A stretch of DNA of 64,000 bases from Pycnococcus provasolii (GCA_049487715.1 CP150550.1:372001-436000); one strand, 5' to 3'. Shown: positions 27,328 to 39,100, numbered from the stretch's first letter. The notes: a model not told the origin generated them from the letters alone. A program made the numbers and translations.

Positions 27328-27933
27328 TCAATTAGCAACACCGTTGGCGTAGTAGAAATCCGCGCCCAGAGGATCCAAAGCTTCGTGCAGCTCCGCAAGC
27401 TCGGAGGACGTACCGTGCACCTCGAGGCGTTCCAACGTTGTCAGACTCAAGATCTCGTCCAGAAGGTCGCCGACTGTTCGATTTGGAGTGCGTTGTAGTT
27501 AGTGATGATTTGCTTTGTGATTAAGTATAATGATTGAAGACTTACCGTTCGCTAAATGTATTTTCACGGCATCAGCTGAAGTGTAGGCTTCGCGGCAGAA
27601 TAAAATGAAATACGACGTGTCAAACGAAGGGTCGAACGATTCGCCGTCGTCGTCGTCGTCGCCATCTTTCTGGCACCACGTAAAATGGTAGTAAAGCGCA
27701 TCTTTTTCGTTTTGCGTGCGTTCTTCAAATTGTGCACACAAAACTTTTACGGCTGGTTCAGCATCCGCCGCAACACGAAAGTAGGGATGAAGCGTGACAA
27801 GCTTTTCCGCATCACGGAGCGTCGACGACGACGATACTACTACTGATCGTCGTTGCGTGTGTCGGAGTGGGTTAACGACAAAGCGCAAAGAAGTCGTTTT
27901 GACACGTGGACAAGCTGCCATGGAGATCGCCAT
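27328..27933 (-). CDS. Antibiotic-biosynthesis-monooxygenase (ABM)-like protein, two exons
   Basis: Exon 1 (27933-27546) and exon 2 (27473-27328) join across a 72-nt intron (GTAAGT...GAACAG), giving 177 aa. The junction creates the codon GTC and the segment HLANVGDLLDEILSL. The dimeric alpha/beta-barrel domain from about residue 45 shows LHPYFRVAADAEPAVKVLC, then ALYYHFTW, then FCREAYTSADAVKIHLANV, then LERLEVHGTSSELAEL. This is the usual layout of ABM-domain proteins of the quinol-monooxygenase-like group. The enzymatic role is unproven. The N-terminal 40 residues (MAISMAACPRVKTTSLRFVV) are basic and Ser-rich, so organelle targeting is possible. The Met at 27921 is an alternative start. Confidence 0.75.
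27474..27545 (-). other. Inferred 72-nt intron of the ABM-like gene
   Basis: The minus-strand donor is GTAAGTCTTC and the acceptor is AATCGAACAG. Removing the intron joins two homologous halves of one ABM domain in phase 1. Confidence 0.8.
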
Positions 27934-28359
27934 TCTAAATGGATAATTGGATCGGTAGATCTCCCACCCATCTGAGAGAGGACCAGTCAGGACCTCGGAG
28001 GGCAGGTCTGAAATGCATTGATCTGGATTTTTATTTTTTGGGATCCGTCGTTGGTATTTTATTTCAGAACAAGGGGGTCCCTCGGAAATTTTTCCCCCGC
28101 GGGATCCCGGTCCGTCAGTCCGTCTGGTCGTGTCACAATCGGTCTGAGCAAGTTGTTTTCGCGGACATTTTGAGCAACGTGCCTGGGACAAAGTGTTGCA
28201 TCGTGGAACTCGTGCTCGCGTGGCACGACGCCGCCGGGCGCCGGCCCGCCGCCGCCAAGACGTACAGAGCCGGCGCCATCCACGACTCCACGTCCCGTTC
28301 TTTTCGACCCCTACAATCGACAGACATTCTTTCACATCCCCCTTTCTTTTTTTTTTGAC
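27934..28359. other. Intergenic, divergent promoter
   Basis: This region lies between the ABM-like gene (minus) and the two-exon hypothetical gene (plus). It ends in a T-run (TTTTTTTTTTGAC) immediately before ATG 28360. No telomere-like array and no supported ORF are present. Confidence 0.4.
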
Positions 28360-28980
28360 ATGGACGACTTCGCCATGTTCCAAGATGTGCTACGAAAGCT
28401 GACAAAAGCTGGAGCAGAAGTAGTATGGCACACGAAGCACGCCAGAATCAGGGAGGAGGGGCTCACCGCCAAGCTCATGGCGAGCTGGGATGTTCTTAAC
28501 TACGGGCATGACTGGCTGATGGAACTCAACATGCCGCACAACAAGAGGATGGACGTCCTCATCTACGATTTCGTCGTCGTCGAGGCAAAGAAGGCTAGAC
28601 GAATCTCAACGCTGCGAGGCACGCTCGAAAAAGATCATGGCGTCTCTCCCGAACACATCCCTTCCGAGACAGTACGTGTGACGTCATGGCTTTTGGCGGG
28701 CGTGCTCCGTGCGCCGCTCGCCGCCATAAGGGCGGCTCGAGGAACATATGATGACACGCTACACAGATATTAGATATTTGGAGTATCTTGGGATCACCTG
28801 TTGGATCACGAGACGGTTGGGCACGTCGCGGCTCGGCTCGTGCGAAAGCTCGATGGGTGGAGGGGTCGCCTGCCTAGAGTGATCGACCCGCTGTCAGAGT
28901 CGCAGTGGCGCGCCGCGCTCGAAAGGCACTCGCAGCACGCAAACGCAATGGAGACCTGGCTTTTTGGGATACAAGGGTGA
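28360..28980 (+). CDS. Hypothetical protein, two exons
   Basis: Exon 1 is 28360-28671 and exon 2 is 28774-28980, joined over a 102-nt intron (GTACGT...ATTAG, phase 0), giving 172 aa. Without splicing the same frame hits TAG at 28771-28773, yet it continues with strongly protein-like sequence (LLDHETVGHVAARLVRKLDG, then SESQWRAALERHSQHANAM), which supports the intron. The protein is mostly helical, with MFQDVLRKLTKAGAEVVW near the start and WLFGIQG at the end, and has no transmembrane segment. I do not recognise the family. Confidence 0.55.
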
Positions 28981-29037
28981 TAAAAGGGCAAACATTGTAC
29001 AGCTACAAATAGACTACAGTGTTACAACAACCTGCTT

Positions 29038-31754
29038 CTACCATTCATCATCTTCGTGTACACTCACATCACTGTCACTATCGCTCTGCACATGCGGAAA
29101 GAACTGACCTTGGAACGTGTCATCGTCGCACGCGAAAAAACCCGCGTACAAACTCGCAGGCGGCGGGGCCCGAGGCGACGGAGATGGAGGAGACTCACCG
29201 AGAGATGTGCTTCCAGTAGATGTTCGTCGATCGAGAGGAGAGTTGGGGAATATGCGTGCACCACGGCGATCATCCACGATGCACTCGACGCCAAATCTGA
29301 GCGGAGAAGGCGTCGGCGGCGGCGGGGATGTCTGCAGAAGCAAGCTCTCATCCCACAGAGCGATATCCGTGTCCATGCTTAAGAGACCCTCTTCCTCCGC
29401 CTGCTCCTCTCCAATTTCCGCAAGCACGCGCATTCTCTCCTGTTGCGCAATCCCCGCAGCCGTGACGCTAGGACCAAACGACCCGTGCAGATGTATGTCC
29501 GACTCCAGGTCCCAGATGTGCTGCATACGGGCAGGTACGGGCACACCGTCGTCGGAGATCAACGTCACCTTTGGTGCGCGGAACGTGCCAAGGAACAGGT
29601 TGATTGCATCCTGCTTCTCATCGTCCGTGAAACTGTTCGAGTAAAATCGACGCGCGGATGTCAGCAGATCGCGACCTTGGCTGCTCGTCGCACCCATTCC
29701 CTTCTGGTTCTGAAAGAACACGCTGTGCGCGCTGCTTCCTCCGTACTGCTGAGCAATCTCGTCGCCAATCTCCTCGTACATTTCCATGAGCACGGAGGCG
29801 ATTGTCGGCAGAGAGCCTTTTTCGATGTTCGTGGCATCTGTGAACGAATTGGGCCGAATCTCATCCTCCAGCTGCTTCTGTTGCTGATCGCGGGGACTCC
29901 CCACAACCGCGGTGAACGTTGCCGCTCGCTGTACAGAGATGGTGCTCGCGGCGTACGGCGCATCGTCCGCACCGAGAAGGTCAACGGCGCGGAGCTGTTG
30001 TGACAGTGCCATGAGCCCAATGGCGAATTGCGCCACATTCGTGCGGTCGAGGCAGTCGACGCAGTTGGTACGAACTACGCCGTGCTGCCAAGTGAATGCA
30101 TCGCCGCCAGTCGACACAGCGCCGCCCGGATTGCCTTCGAGTGGTCCAAAGCACCCCGTGAGCTCCACGCTCATTCGTGCAACGGGAGTGAACGCCTCCA
30201 GGAGGCCACTCTGTCCACACTCGCGCGACTTTGCAGCCATGTCGAAGTGGTAGTATAACGTGTGATTCGGATTCGGATTCGGATTCGGATTCGGGAGGCG
30301 GCGACAGGCGACGGCGTGCCTTGACTTTCACATGCCACAATCTCACCTTCACCTTCGCCTCCACCTTCTGTACCACCACCACCACCACCATCCGGGAAAT
30401 CCATCTGCTCATTGAGCTGGTAGATCGCCGCCTGCAGCTCGCGACGCAAGATCATCTCTCTCGGCTTGCGTTCGACAGCCTTGATCAGGTTTAGGCATGC
30501 CACCGGATTCCCGTATCGCGTCACGAGTCGGCGCATGTGCAGGCCCGTTGCCACAAACAGCGGATCGTTGCGGTGGAGCACGATATCAGGCTTGGGTGAA
30601 AGCGCACTCGCCTCCTGGCTCCAATGCAGCGGGATGGAACCTCGCACCTGGACGTGCGCCGATACGAGTCGCCGCGTTGCGCCACCCGACGCGTACCCAC
30701 CATCCGCCTCCACAACCTGCTCAGTCTCCACCTCGTTCGCAACATAACCTGACTCGGAAACGCCGCGCTTCAGATACCGCGTTCCCGCGAAGTGCCGGCT
30801 GCGGCGACAGATGAGCGTGACGTCGACGTTTCGTCCGAACACGGACAGCGGCACGTGCTTGAATGCGCCGTGCACAAGGCTGACGCACCAGCGTGCTCGC
30901 ACCGCGTCCCTCTCGGCGGCGCACGTGCATCCAGCGGGCGCGAGGCGGTTGCGGAAGTATGCGTTCCAGAGGAACATGTCAGCATCAGGCCCGCACGATC
31001 CTCCTCGCGCCGACGCCTGCACATTTTCGTGCAGGTGCGCGGTGCTTCCAAAGAAGAACCCGCGCGTCAGGTCGACACCCGACGCAAAGAGCCTTCTGTA
31101 CCTCCTCTCGATGGAGCTGTCGTACGCAATACCTCGGCCACGCTGCACCGGCACAAGCCGCGTGCTCGAAATGCCATACACGGCGTGTCCCAAGAGCGTT
31201 CCAAGTCGCCTCGTGCGCGTGACCATGAGCAGATAGTCTCCCGCCGTGAACCGCACGGCACCAAGGAACGCTGCCGCGACGCACACGATGCGAACGCCAG
31301 TTATGCCACCACTTGTCTGCGCAGCACCTCGCACGTCGCGCCACATCGACGCGAGTCCTGCGCCGCTTGCTGACGCGGGTGCCGCGTCGTTGTCGCCAGC
31401 CTCATACCTCCTTCTCGCGCCTTCCAAGGTTGGCGCCGTCGCCGCCGTCCCTCCGTTCGCGGCGTGCAGGTCATAAAGGAGCGCGTCCACTTGCCTTTCG
31501 TCGTAGACGTGAGCATCCTCGGAGATTGCGAGCGGCACATTCGAAAGGACGTCCAAAAGGGAGTCTAACAAGGACGGTAAGCGCGAGAGCTTGAGCAGTC
31601 GCCATTTACCACCATCCCCTGCGGAACCACCACCACCCACCGAACCCAAAGAGGAGGCATCCTCCTCCTCCTCTGAGAATGAGAATGAGGATGACGATGA
31701 AGAGGAGGAGGAGAGCACGTACAGACGCACTGACGTCTCAAGCACGACGAACAT
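29038..31754 (-). CDS. SAC-domain phosphoinositide phosphatase, FIG4/SAC3-like, with a frame break
   Basis: Two minus-strand frames together give a SAC phosphatase of roughly 900 aa. The N-terminal frame (ATG 31754 to about 30330) has LLMVTRTRRLGTLLGHAVYG, RGFFFGSTAHL and RGSIPLHWSQ, then ALSPKPDIVLHRNDPLF and LVTRYGNPVACLNLIK. The C-terminal frame (from about 30290) has YYHFDMAAKSRE, the catalytic CX5R motif in VVRTNCVDCLDRTNVAQ, and an acidic tail. These blocks follow the FIG4/SAC3 order; that family removes the 5-phosphate of PI(3,5)P2 on endolysosomal membranes. The frame changes within about 30260-30380, where (GGT)n and (GAATCC)n repeats sit. I found no phase-compatible GT-AG pair, so a micro-intron or an assembly indel remains open. 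Confidence 0.85.
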
Positions 31755-32164
31755 TACCACCGCACCGCACGAACACCAACCACTACACTACAGCAGAGTG
31801 AACCGCTGGTGGCTTTGCACAGCAAATGTCGGCGGCGACATATGTTTTGAAAGAAAGAAAATCGTAACAAATACCAAATACCGAAAGCATCCCCGCACTT
31901 CAGAACCCCGAATTACAGTAGAGTTTTTCAGATTGGGCAAGGAAATCAGTAAGTAAGTTACTGTGAAACGTTCTGTGACACGAATGACGAAGGAATACAA
32001 AAGGACAAACCTTAGAGGACTACTGTGCACACATACCTTAGTAGTTATGTACTTACTTTATAGTTCATCATCAAACGAGTTGTATCCTTTACACACCCTT
32101 GTACTGTCGTAATACCACAAAAATACTCAAAACATAACAAAAGCAAAATAGCAAAATAGTTTCC
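31755..32164. other. Intergenic between two minus-strand genes
   Basis: This is upstream of the SAC-phosphatase start and downstream of the kinase stop. It is AT-richer than its surroundings. I see no ORF, repeat array or copy of the dispersed 3' element. Confidence 0.4.
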
Positions 32165-34903
32165 TCAGCTCTGCGCTGCTGTCGTCTCCTCCTCCTCCTC
32201 AGCCGCAGTTGCTGTCGTCTCCTCCTCCTGCTTCTCAGCTAAAGCCGTAGATGCTGTCGCCTCCTCCTCCTGCTCCACCACCTCATTGGCCACCTCATTG
32301 ACCCAGCCCGCCGATGCCACCGTCGACGAAGAAGAGGAAGACGAAGACGACGAAGGTGGGTCGTCAGACTTGCCGGGAGAGGCCATGGTCTCCATCTGAG
32401 ACTCAAGCATCTGCACCTGCTCCTCAAGCACACGAAGCTTGGCGCGCATGCGGCCGTACTCCTCATTCCCCTCCTCCTGCTCTTCCTGCACATCCTGCAC
32501 ATCCTCTCCCGTCGATTTGCGCTCAGCAGTTGCGCGAATCGTCTCAGGCTCCTCCTCTTCTGACTTGGCGTCCTTAACGTCACCACCAAATGCCTCCGTG
32601 AGCACGTCGCTCACGACACGCGCAGCTAGGCCGCCGAATGCGCCCACGGTGCGTACGGCACCGACAACCGCGTCGCGTGCGCCACGCTCCAGGTCATCGA
32701 CAGGCTCGGGTGCGCCGACCACTTCCACCTCCGTCACGGGCTCCACCTTCTTCGGCTCTGGCTTTTCGGCCAGTTTCACAGCCTGCACCGCAGGCTTATC
32801 GGATGATGCGGCGGACTTCGTCTTCACCTTTTCGCCAGATGTGCCAGTGACAGACTCCATCAGTCCCTGCGCCAGATTTGCTAGCTGGCTTTGAAGCTCG
32901 GTAAGTTGCGCCTCCGCCGCGGCGGGCTCCACGGACGAAGTGTCTTCATTCACCTTCTTCTCAGCGAGCTTGCGAGCTGTTCCTCGAGCCGTTCCTACTC
33001 GTCGCTCGAGATTCAGCAAATCGACGGCGAGATTCCAAAGGTTGTCCCCTTGGCCCCCTCGCCTCGCACTGCGACGTGGTGGCGCGGGGACGGGTGGCAT
33101 GCCATCAACCCATCGCCTCACGGATGATGCGAGGTCCTCTGCCGCGATATCTTTCACCAGGAGATTGGTTTCATCCACGACGCCAAGGCTTAAACGCACG
33201 AAGCCCCACGGCGCACCAGCCATCGCCTTGGCGTGCTGCCACTGTCCGTTGGTACGAAGCACAGCGACGCGCTCACCACGTCGTGGCGGATTAGACGCAT
33301 CGCAACGCTGGTTCGCTTTCTTTAGGTCTGCGCCGCTAACGCGCGTTCCCTCAGCAGGAAGTTCAACCTCCTCCGCAGAAGCTCCCGTGCTGCCGCCACC
33401 TCCATTTCGCGCTGCAGAGGAGTCGGCACGACCACCGCCAACCCAGCCGCTGCCACCTGACTTCCGGCGTTCGACAGGAGGGTCTGATCTGACCCGATCT
33501 GCACCCGTTCCACCTGTGAGGAATCCAAACAACCCCATGACCCCTGTGCCTTCGCCACTGCCCTTCGATTCGCTGCTGCGAATGGGCGACTTGTCTGCGT
33601 AAGCGAGCGTGGACGGTGACGAGCTCCTGGACGCGCCAGCCAAGAATGGATGCTGCAGAGCCGCGTCGACGCTCATGCGCTGCGGCCCAGCATCGCGGTA
33701 TATCGCAGCCTCACCCATCACCTCGTAAATGCTGCCTCCTAAGTCGGAGCTGTCCGAGCTCGACGACGGACGGAGACGAGGCGTGATGAGCTTTTCGACG
33801 AGATCCCATCCCATCGCGCCCTCGGCGTCAAGGACCCACGTTTCTTTTTCTGTCAGCCTCTCTCCGTACGTTTCCCTCCACCTGCTAAGCTCGTACCCGG
33901 CATTCTTGAGCTCCTGATTGAAGGCTTTCAAACCGCGCGGCGTGCGCAGCTTCGGTATACATATTTGCATGAGCGTGATGCCCAAGCTCCAGCTGTCGAA
34001 TAGTCCAGGCTCGAAGCGTCTCCAAACGAGCGGCGACAGCAACGCGGACGCTCCGACGCGTCCGCCCGGCGCCGCGCTGAAGTCGAGTTCTGTTTCTGGT
34101 GGCACGACGAACTTCTCTGGGGGACTGTACATGATATCGAGAACCGCCTCCTGTGGAACGAAGTTAGTACCCATTCGCAGGTCGCACGCCGCACCTAGGT
34201 CGACAAGTCGCAGCTGCCTGTGGTTCGTCGCGAGCACGATGTTCGCAGGCTTCACGTCTCGGTGCACGAGTCCGGCAATGTGAAGTCTCTGCACGCTTTG
34301 CACGAGCTGTCGGAACGCGGTGCGCGCGGCGGCGAGCTCGTCGTCGCAGTCAAGAGCCTTGGCCAGTTCCACGAGTGCCTTGTTGCGCGGCTTACCGATG
34401 ATGGTTTCTAGTGTTTCGGTACCCTCGTGTTGCCATACGAGCCACGTTCCTGGTCGCAGCAGGCGCGTTCCCGGCGCGTTTCCGACGTAGTTCTGCGGCA
34501 CCTCGATGGATCCTAGATAAGGTGCGCACGAGCCCGGCGCTGCCTTGGAGACGTACGCGTTGAGCTTTCTCTCCATCTCCGCAAACTCCTCAGCCCACTC
34601 GACGCGCGGCCTGACACGCTTCAGCACGACGCGTTGCGTCGGCCCGCTGAGTTCCCCCTCGTACACGACCCCGTAGCTACCTTCGCCAAGTTTGTCTCCA
34701 AGCCACGCGACACGCGCGGGATCAAGTTTCTCGCCGATTTCCGTCAGCTGTGCACACGTGCGCGAGTGCCGCGCATGGAAACGACGAGGACGAGAGGACG
34801 ACGAGGATGAGCGTCGCATTCCATGAGGACCACCACCCCCACATAAGGATGAGGACGACGACCCAAAGGAGGACGACACCAATCGCTGGTGCGAGGACAT
34901 CAT
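32165..34903 (-). CDS. STN7/STN8-like Ser/Thr protein kinase with long disordered C-terminus
   Basis: This is a 912-aa protein; ATG 34903 gives MMSSHQRLVSS. The Ser/Arg-rich N-terminus could be a plastid transit peptide. The kinase domain spans about residues 70-390: glycine loop LGEGSYGVVYEG, VVLKRVRP (VxLK lysine), catalytic loop GLVHRDVKPANIVL and DLGAACDLRMGTNF in place of DFG, then MYSPPEKFVVP and SWSLGITLMQI. DLGAA-x-DLR-x-G-x-NF-x-P followed by Y-x-x-PE is characteristic of thylakoid kinases STN7/STN8, which phosphorylate LHCII or PSII cores. Residues 390-912 are low complexity, Ser/Gly- then Glu/Ala-rich with a coiled coil (ELQSQLANLAQGLMES; VLEEQVQMLESQMETM), far beyond the usual length. 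No transmembrane helix is evident, unlike STN7. Confidence 0.8.
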   Translation of the reverse strand: MMSSHQRLVSSSFGSSSSSLCGGGGPHGMRRSSSSSSRPRRFHARHSRTCAQLTEIGEKLDPARVAWLGDKLGEGSYGVVYEGELSGPTQRVVLKRVRPRVEWAEEFAEMERKLNAYVSKAAPGSCAPYLGSIEVPQNYVGNAPGTRLLRPGTWLVWQHEGTETLETIIGKPRNKALVELAKALDCDDELAAARTAFRQLVQSVQRLHIAGLVHRDVKPANIVLATNHRQLRLVDLGAACDLRMGTNFVPQEAVLDIMYSPPEKFVVPPETELDFSAAPGGRVGASALLSPLVWRRFEPGLFDSWSLGITLMQICIPKLRTPRGLKAFNQELKNAGYELSRWRETYGERLTEKETWVLDAEGAMGWDLVEKLITPRLRPSSSSDSSDLGGSIYEVMGEAAIYRDAGPQRMSVDAALQHPFLAGASRSSSPSTLAYADKSPIRSSESKGSGEGTGVMGLFGFLTGGTGADRVRSDPPVERRKSGGSGWVGGGRADSSAARNGGGGSTGASAEEVELPAEGTRVSGADLKKANQRCDASNPPRRGERVAVLRTNGQWQHAKAMAGAPWGFVRLSLGVVDETNLLVKDIAAEDLASSVRRWVDGMPPVPAPPRRSARRGGQGDNLWNLAVDLLNLERRVGTARGTARKLAEKKVNEDTSSVEPAAAEAQLTELQSQLANLAQGLMESVTGTSGEKVKTKSAASSDKPAVQAVKLAEKPEPKKVEPVTEVEVVGAPEPVDDLERGARDAVVGAVRTVGAFGGLAARVVSDVLTEAFGGDVKDAKSEEEEPETIRATAERKSTGEDVQDVQEEQEEGNEEYGRMRAKLRVLEEQVQMLESQMETMASPGKSDDPPSSSSSSSSSSTVASAGWVNEVANEVVEQEEEATASTALAEKQEEETTATAAEEEEETTAAQS

Positions 34904-36113
34904 CCCTCCTTTAAAGTCCCTCAAAGAGGAAGAGCAAGCTAGCACAAGATCCGACCGATGAAATGAGATATGGCGGACAAGACCAAGACCAGAGAGGGTA
35001 GCGTGTGCGTTGCGTGAGAGAGAGCGATGACGTAGGATATGAGATATGATGATAGTTAGTTTATGCGAGATGGAGGGAGCTGATTTCGGAGGGGCCGAGA
35101 AATAATCCAGGGAGGAGGAGGAGAGGAGAGGGAAGGGGTTTGGGCGGGAGAGGAGCGCGAACGAACCAAACCCCCATTCTAAAAAGCTGTTTACTCCATT
35201 CTACGGGGAACGTCCACCTTTACCAAGGGGAAATGAGATGTGTATTTCCCCTTGCCTTTACGGGCCATCTGCCTGGGCATCAATCAACAATGGCACCATT
35301 CCCCTTAATTACTGTACAGTACTGTACCCGGTCTATGGATACAGTAGTGCTACTTATTACCAGCCAAGCACGCGCGCTTTTTTCCTCGATCATGGTGCAT
35401 GGGACTTAGTAGGGACTATGGGAGGCGCAATCCTCCTGGGACCTATTTGCAATCTCGCTTCGATTTCGCGCCGCGCACATCGTCATATGTGGGCATAACA
35501 AGGTGAGCACAGAGTCTGCAGAGTTAACAACAACAACAACAAGTCAACAACTTGCATCTTGCATCATGGCCATTTTGAGGCCATGCAGCATCTGCAGATC
35601 TGCATCTGCTTCTTTAGTTTACCAGGCATGCTTTTTCATAAGTAAGTTGACCAGGTCGCACAAGGGAAACGCGCCGTACTGTACAGGTACAGTACTACCA
35701 ACACCTGGTCAATACTTACAGCACTCCATAGTCCATACATCAGTCATTTATCATTCCAGTTTACAGTGCGAGCGCCAACCTGAGGGCTTCGACGGAGACT
35801 CCGCGTACTGTAAACCTTTACGAAATCCAGGGGCCACCAAGCTGTACCTAGGTCGGCCAACACACGGTCGAAACCACACGCATGACGCAGTTTGCAGAAA
35901 GAACGAAGCAGAAAGAGGCGCGCGTCAGGCGCGTGTTCATTATTTCTTGCGGCCGGACCTCCTCCTCACAGCCTCACGTCTTCCTCTCAGAGAGTCATAT
36001 TTTAGTAGCCGGATCGTTACTTTACGTACTGTACCCACCTCACCTTCACCTGAGTGAGTGAGTGAGCGAGTGAGTGACGATATCAACAACGAAAGCTTGT
36101 GTCGTGTTGTGCC
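34904..36113. other. Long divergent intergenic region with TACTGTAC palindromes
   Basis: This 1.2-kb interval between the kinase (minus) and the LRR gene (plus) contains TACTGTACAGTACTGTAC at 35310-35327, GTACTGTACAGGTACAGTAC at 35676-35695 and TACGTACTGTACCC near 36022-36035. Purine-rich GGAGG/GAGAG repeats occupy 35105-35155. No ORF here looks coding and no telomere-like array is present. Confidence 0.45.
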
Positions 36114-39100
36114 ATGCCTTCAGCGAGTGGTGGCGTCGCGTGGCCACAGGTGGAACTCTGGCCGGAACCGCCACCAGGACACGGGCCGTTCACGTCGCCA
36201 GCCGTCTACGAACTACACAAGACGCAGCAGCAGCGAGGTGGGGCAAGTGCAAGCCGGCGGCGTGGAAAAGCACCAACGGCGGAAGCGAAAGCGAAAACGG
36301 CCAAGCCGCCGTGGAAAGGAACCTCGGGAACCATATGCAGAGATTCAAGCGCAAGAGATACGTGGCTCGCACCTGCGCCACGCGTCGTCAGGGACGTCGA
36401 GCTGGGTGTCGCGGGTGCCGCGCCTAGACCAAGACGCGACGAAAACGAAGGAGATGCGACTGCCTCCACCTCTTCGCAACGGACGCGAGGCTTTCAGCAG
36501 CTACAGCCTCCGCCGAGACTACGAGGCATCGTCCAACTCGAGGATGCACCCGCCGCGGCGCTAGCGGCGAGACTGCAGCTCGCAACCGCGAGGTTCACAC
36601 AAACATGCGCGCAGGCGAGCATGCCGCCGTCCGCCGCTGTCCTACAGGCGCTCATCAAGGCGGCGAAGACGGCGGCGGCGAACGCGACGGCGCTCGAGGT
36701 GCGTCTGCAGCGCGCCCCAATCACAATCAATCTTGCAGGTGCTGGCCTAAACGATGCCCTCGCCGAGCTGCTGATTGACAGCCTCGCGGAAGCTGGGCCG
36801 CTCGAGCTTGTGCGCACCGTCTCGCTTGCGCGAAATCGAATTTCTGACGACGGCGCGCTTGCTCTCTCACACGCGCTGTCTAGCGATCCCTCACTCTTTC
36901 CAAACCTGCGAGTGCTCGACCTCTCCGACAACAATCTAGCAACTGCAGGAGCGGACGCCGTCATGCGCGCGACATGTCGAGTGCCCGGCCTCGAGATTCG
37001 CCTGGGTGGAAATCCAAACGTGCCACACGTTTACACCGCGTCTGCCCACCTGCTTCGCCGAGGGTTCTCAACACGCGAATCGGCAGAGAAGTCGGAGAGG
37101 AGTCGCATCAACCTCAAAAAGACGCGCGACGACATTGCCTCATTTGGTGAGATTGAGCATGTCGTGCGCCGCACACACGAGCACGACAGCCACATTTATG
37201 GTGGTCCGCCTCGCAATCTTCCGCCTACGTCGGCACACGACGAATTTGCAGATGAAGCGCGGGAACCAACGTCCCAAATACATACGCAGCACCATGAATC
37301 CGCATTCACATCTCAGCAGCCAAATCAGCCGACAACGACGGCTCCGTTCCAATCATATCCCCTTCCCCTGCCCCCTTCACCACCATCTGAACTTGACAGC
37401 GTCAGTGACGACGAAGGCGACGACGGTGAAAGGAACGGCGCCAAGTTGAGCTTCGAAGATGGGACTACGCTCGACCTGTCGGGACGCGAAATCGATTGCA
37501 CGAAGGCGATTGCGAAGCGCCTTCGGCCTCCGGATCGTGGTCGATTTGCTCATGTGCGGAGGTTAGACCTTTCGCGCAATAAGTTCGCGGGCTTATTCGA
37601 CGCGGCTGTACTGGGAATTCCTAACACACTTACATCTCTGTCCCTTGCGGGTAGTGGCTTGGAAGAGTTAGGCACTAATATGGGCGTGCTTGCTTTGCCA
37701 AATTTACGCGAGCTAGACTTGAGCTACAATCGAATTGCAGGTGATGGCGCGGTCGCTGTCGCCGCGTGCGCGATGCTGGAGGTGCTTGATTTAAGTTATA
37801 ACATGCTCGACAGCTTTTGCCCGGCTAGCCTTATCAGTGAGGGTTCCGTGGGACTTCCTGAATTGCGTATCCTAAATCTTGTTGGCAACAGCATTCCGGC
37901 GCCGAATCAGGACGACCTCGCCGTTGCGATGAACAACGCACGTCGCGCCGCGGCCCGCGTGCCCACACCCTGACGATGACATCGGTCTGGGGCTTGCCGA
38001 TGCATCGGATCGTCTCGCGGATGCGAATCATCCGCTTCATGCGGGGACCGTGTATTTTCTTCCGAGTTTGGAAACACTGCACACCGGTTTCTCACACCAC
38101 CCGTCAGCAACCGAGGCAGATCGAGCGATGCTGCGAAAGCTTGCGCGCATCTGTATCCCTAAATTGCGTACTCTGGACGGCAATGCACTTTACGGAACGC
38201 CAGAATCAATGACTCCACTATCAACGATCTCGCCGAACCGCACGTACACAGTGGAAAAGCTTTCTGCTGAGCCGAGCATACGAGCACAACTGCCACACGT
38301 GGAAGATTTGGTGAGTGTGCGCTTCGAAGTACTAGACACTGTTCTTAGGGAGGCGCGCGCGAAGAATAATCAGCTTGCAACCCCAGCTCCCGCGCCAATG
38401 CCAGATCTAAGCGGGTATGCATCATGCGAAGCCCAACCGCCTGAGAGCATTTTCGCTTACAGATCGACCTTACGTGATGAAGCTCATGTCGAAAATGTGG
38501 TGCCTGAGGCAGTGCCGGTGGATGCTAAAGGTGGCGACGACTCGCCACAGCGTGCAGCTACAGGCCATGTTCAATCGTCCAAGTCGCCAACTCCGCAATC
38601 GCCGCCTCCACCACCACCATCGCCACCACCTCCGCCGCCACCGCCGCCACCGCCGCCACCGCCGCAGGAGGAAGAGAATGAGAAGGACCAGCCAGCGACA
38701 TTCCATTGGGATGTGAATCGCAATACTCTTGTGTCCCACCGCATTTTGAAGAATTACGACAACGCAATCAAGAAAAGTGGATCTGCCTCATCTTCGTCTT
38801 CTTCTGACCGTTCGTCCGGCCATATGGCGGCAGACGGCGATGCTATGAGCGCATCAACGGATAAGGCGCTGGAAAAAGTTGAGCGCCGACGTCGCTCCAA
38901 ACATGCCGCGGAGTACGACGGTGGACGCCGACACAATCGAAGGCAGCATCGCAATAAATCTACCCGTGCGGCTGGTGATCGAGCTAGCTCAAATAACAGC
39001 GTCGACGAAGAGCTGAGCAACTCACCTCCTCGTGGCCTTGGATTACTTGAGGCATTGGCCGATCAACCTGCTCCATTTTCTGAGGTGAAGGGGCAGCATT

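Noticed and set aside
35503-36057. 184-codon ORF in the kinase/LRR intergenic region
   Set aside because: The composition is not protein-like, the stretch contains palindromic promoter motifs, and no family features appear.
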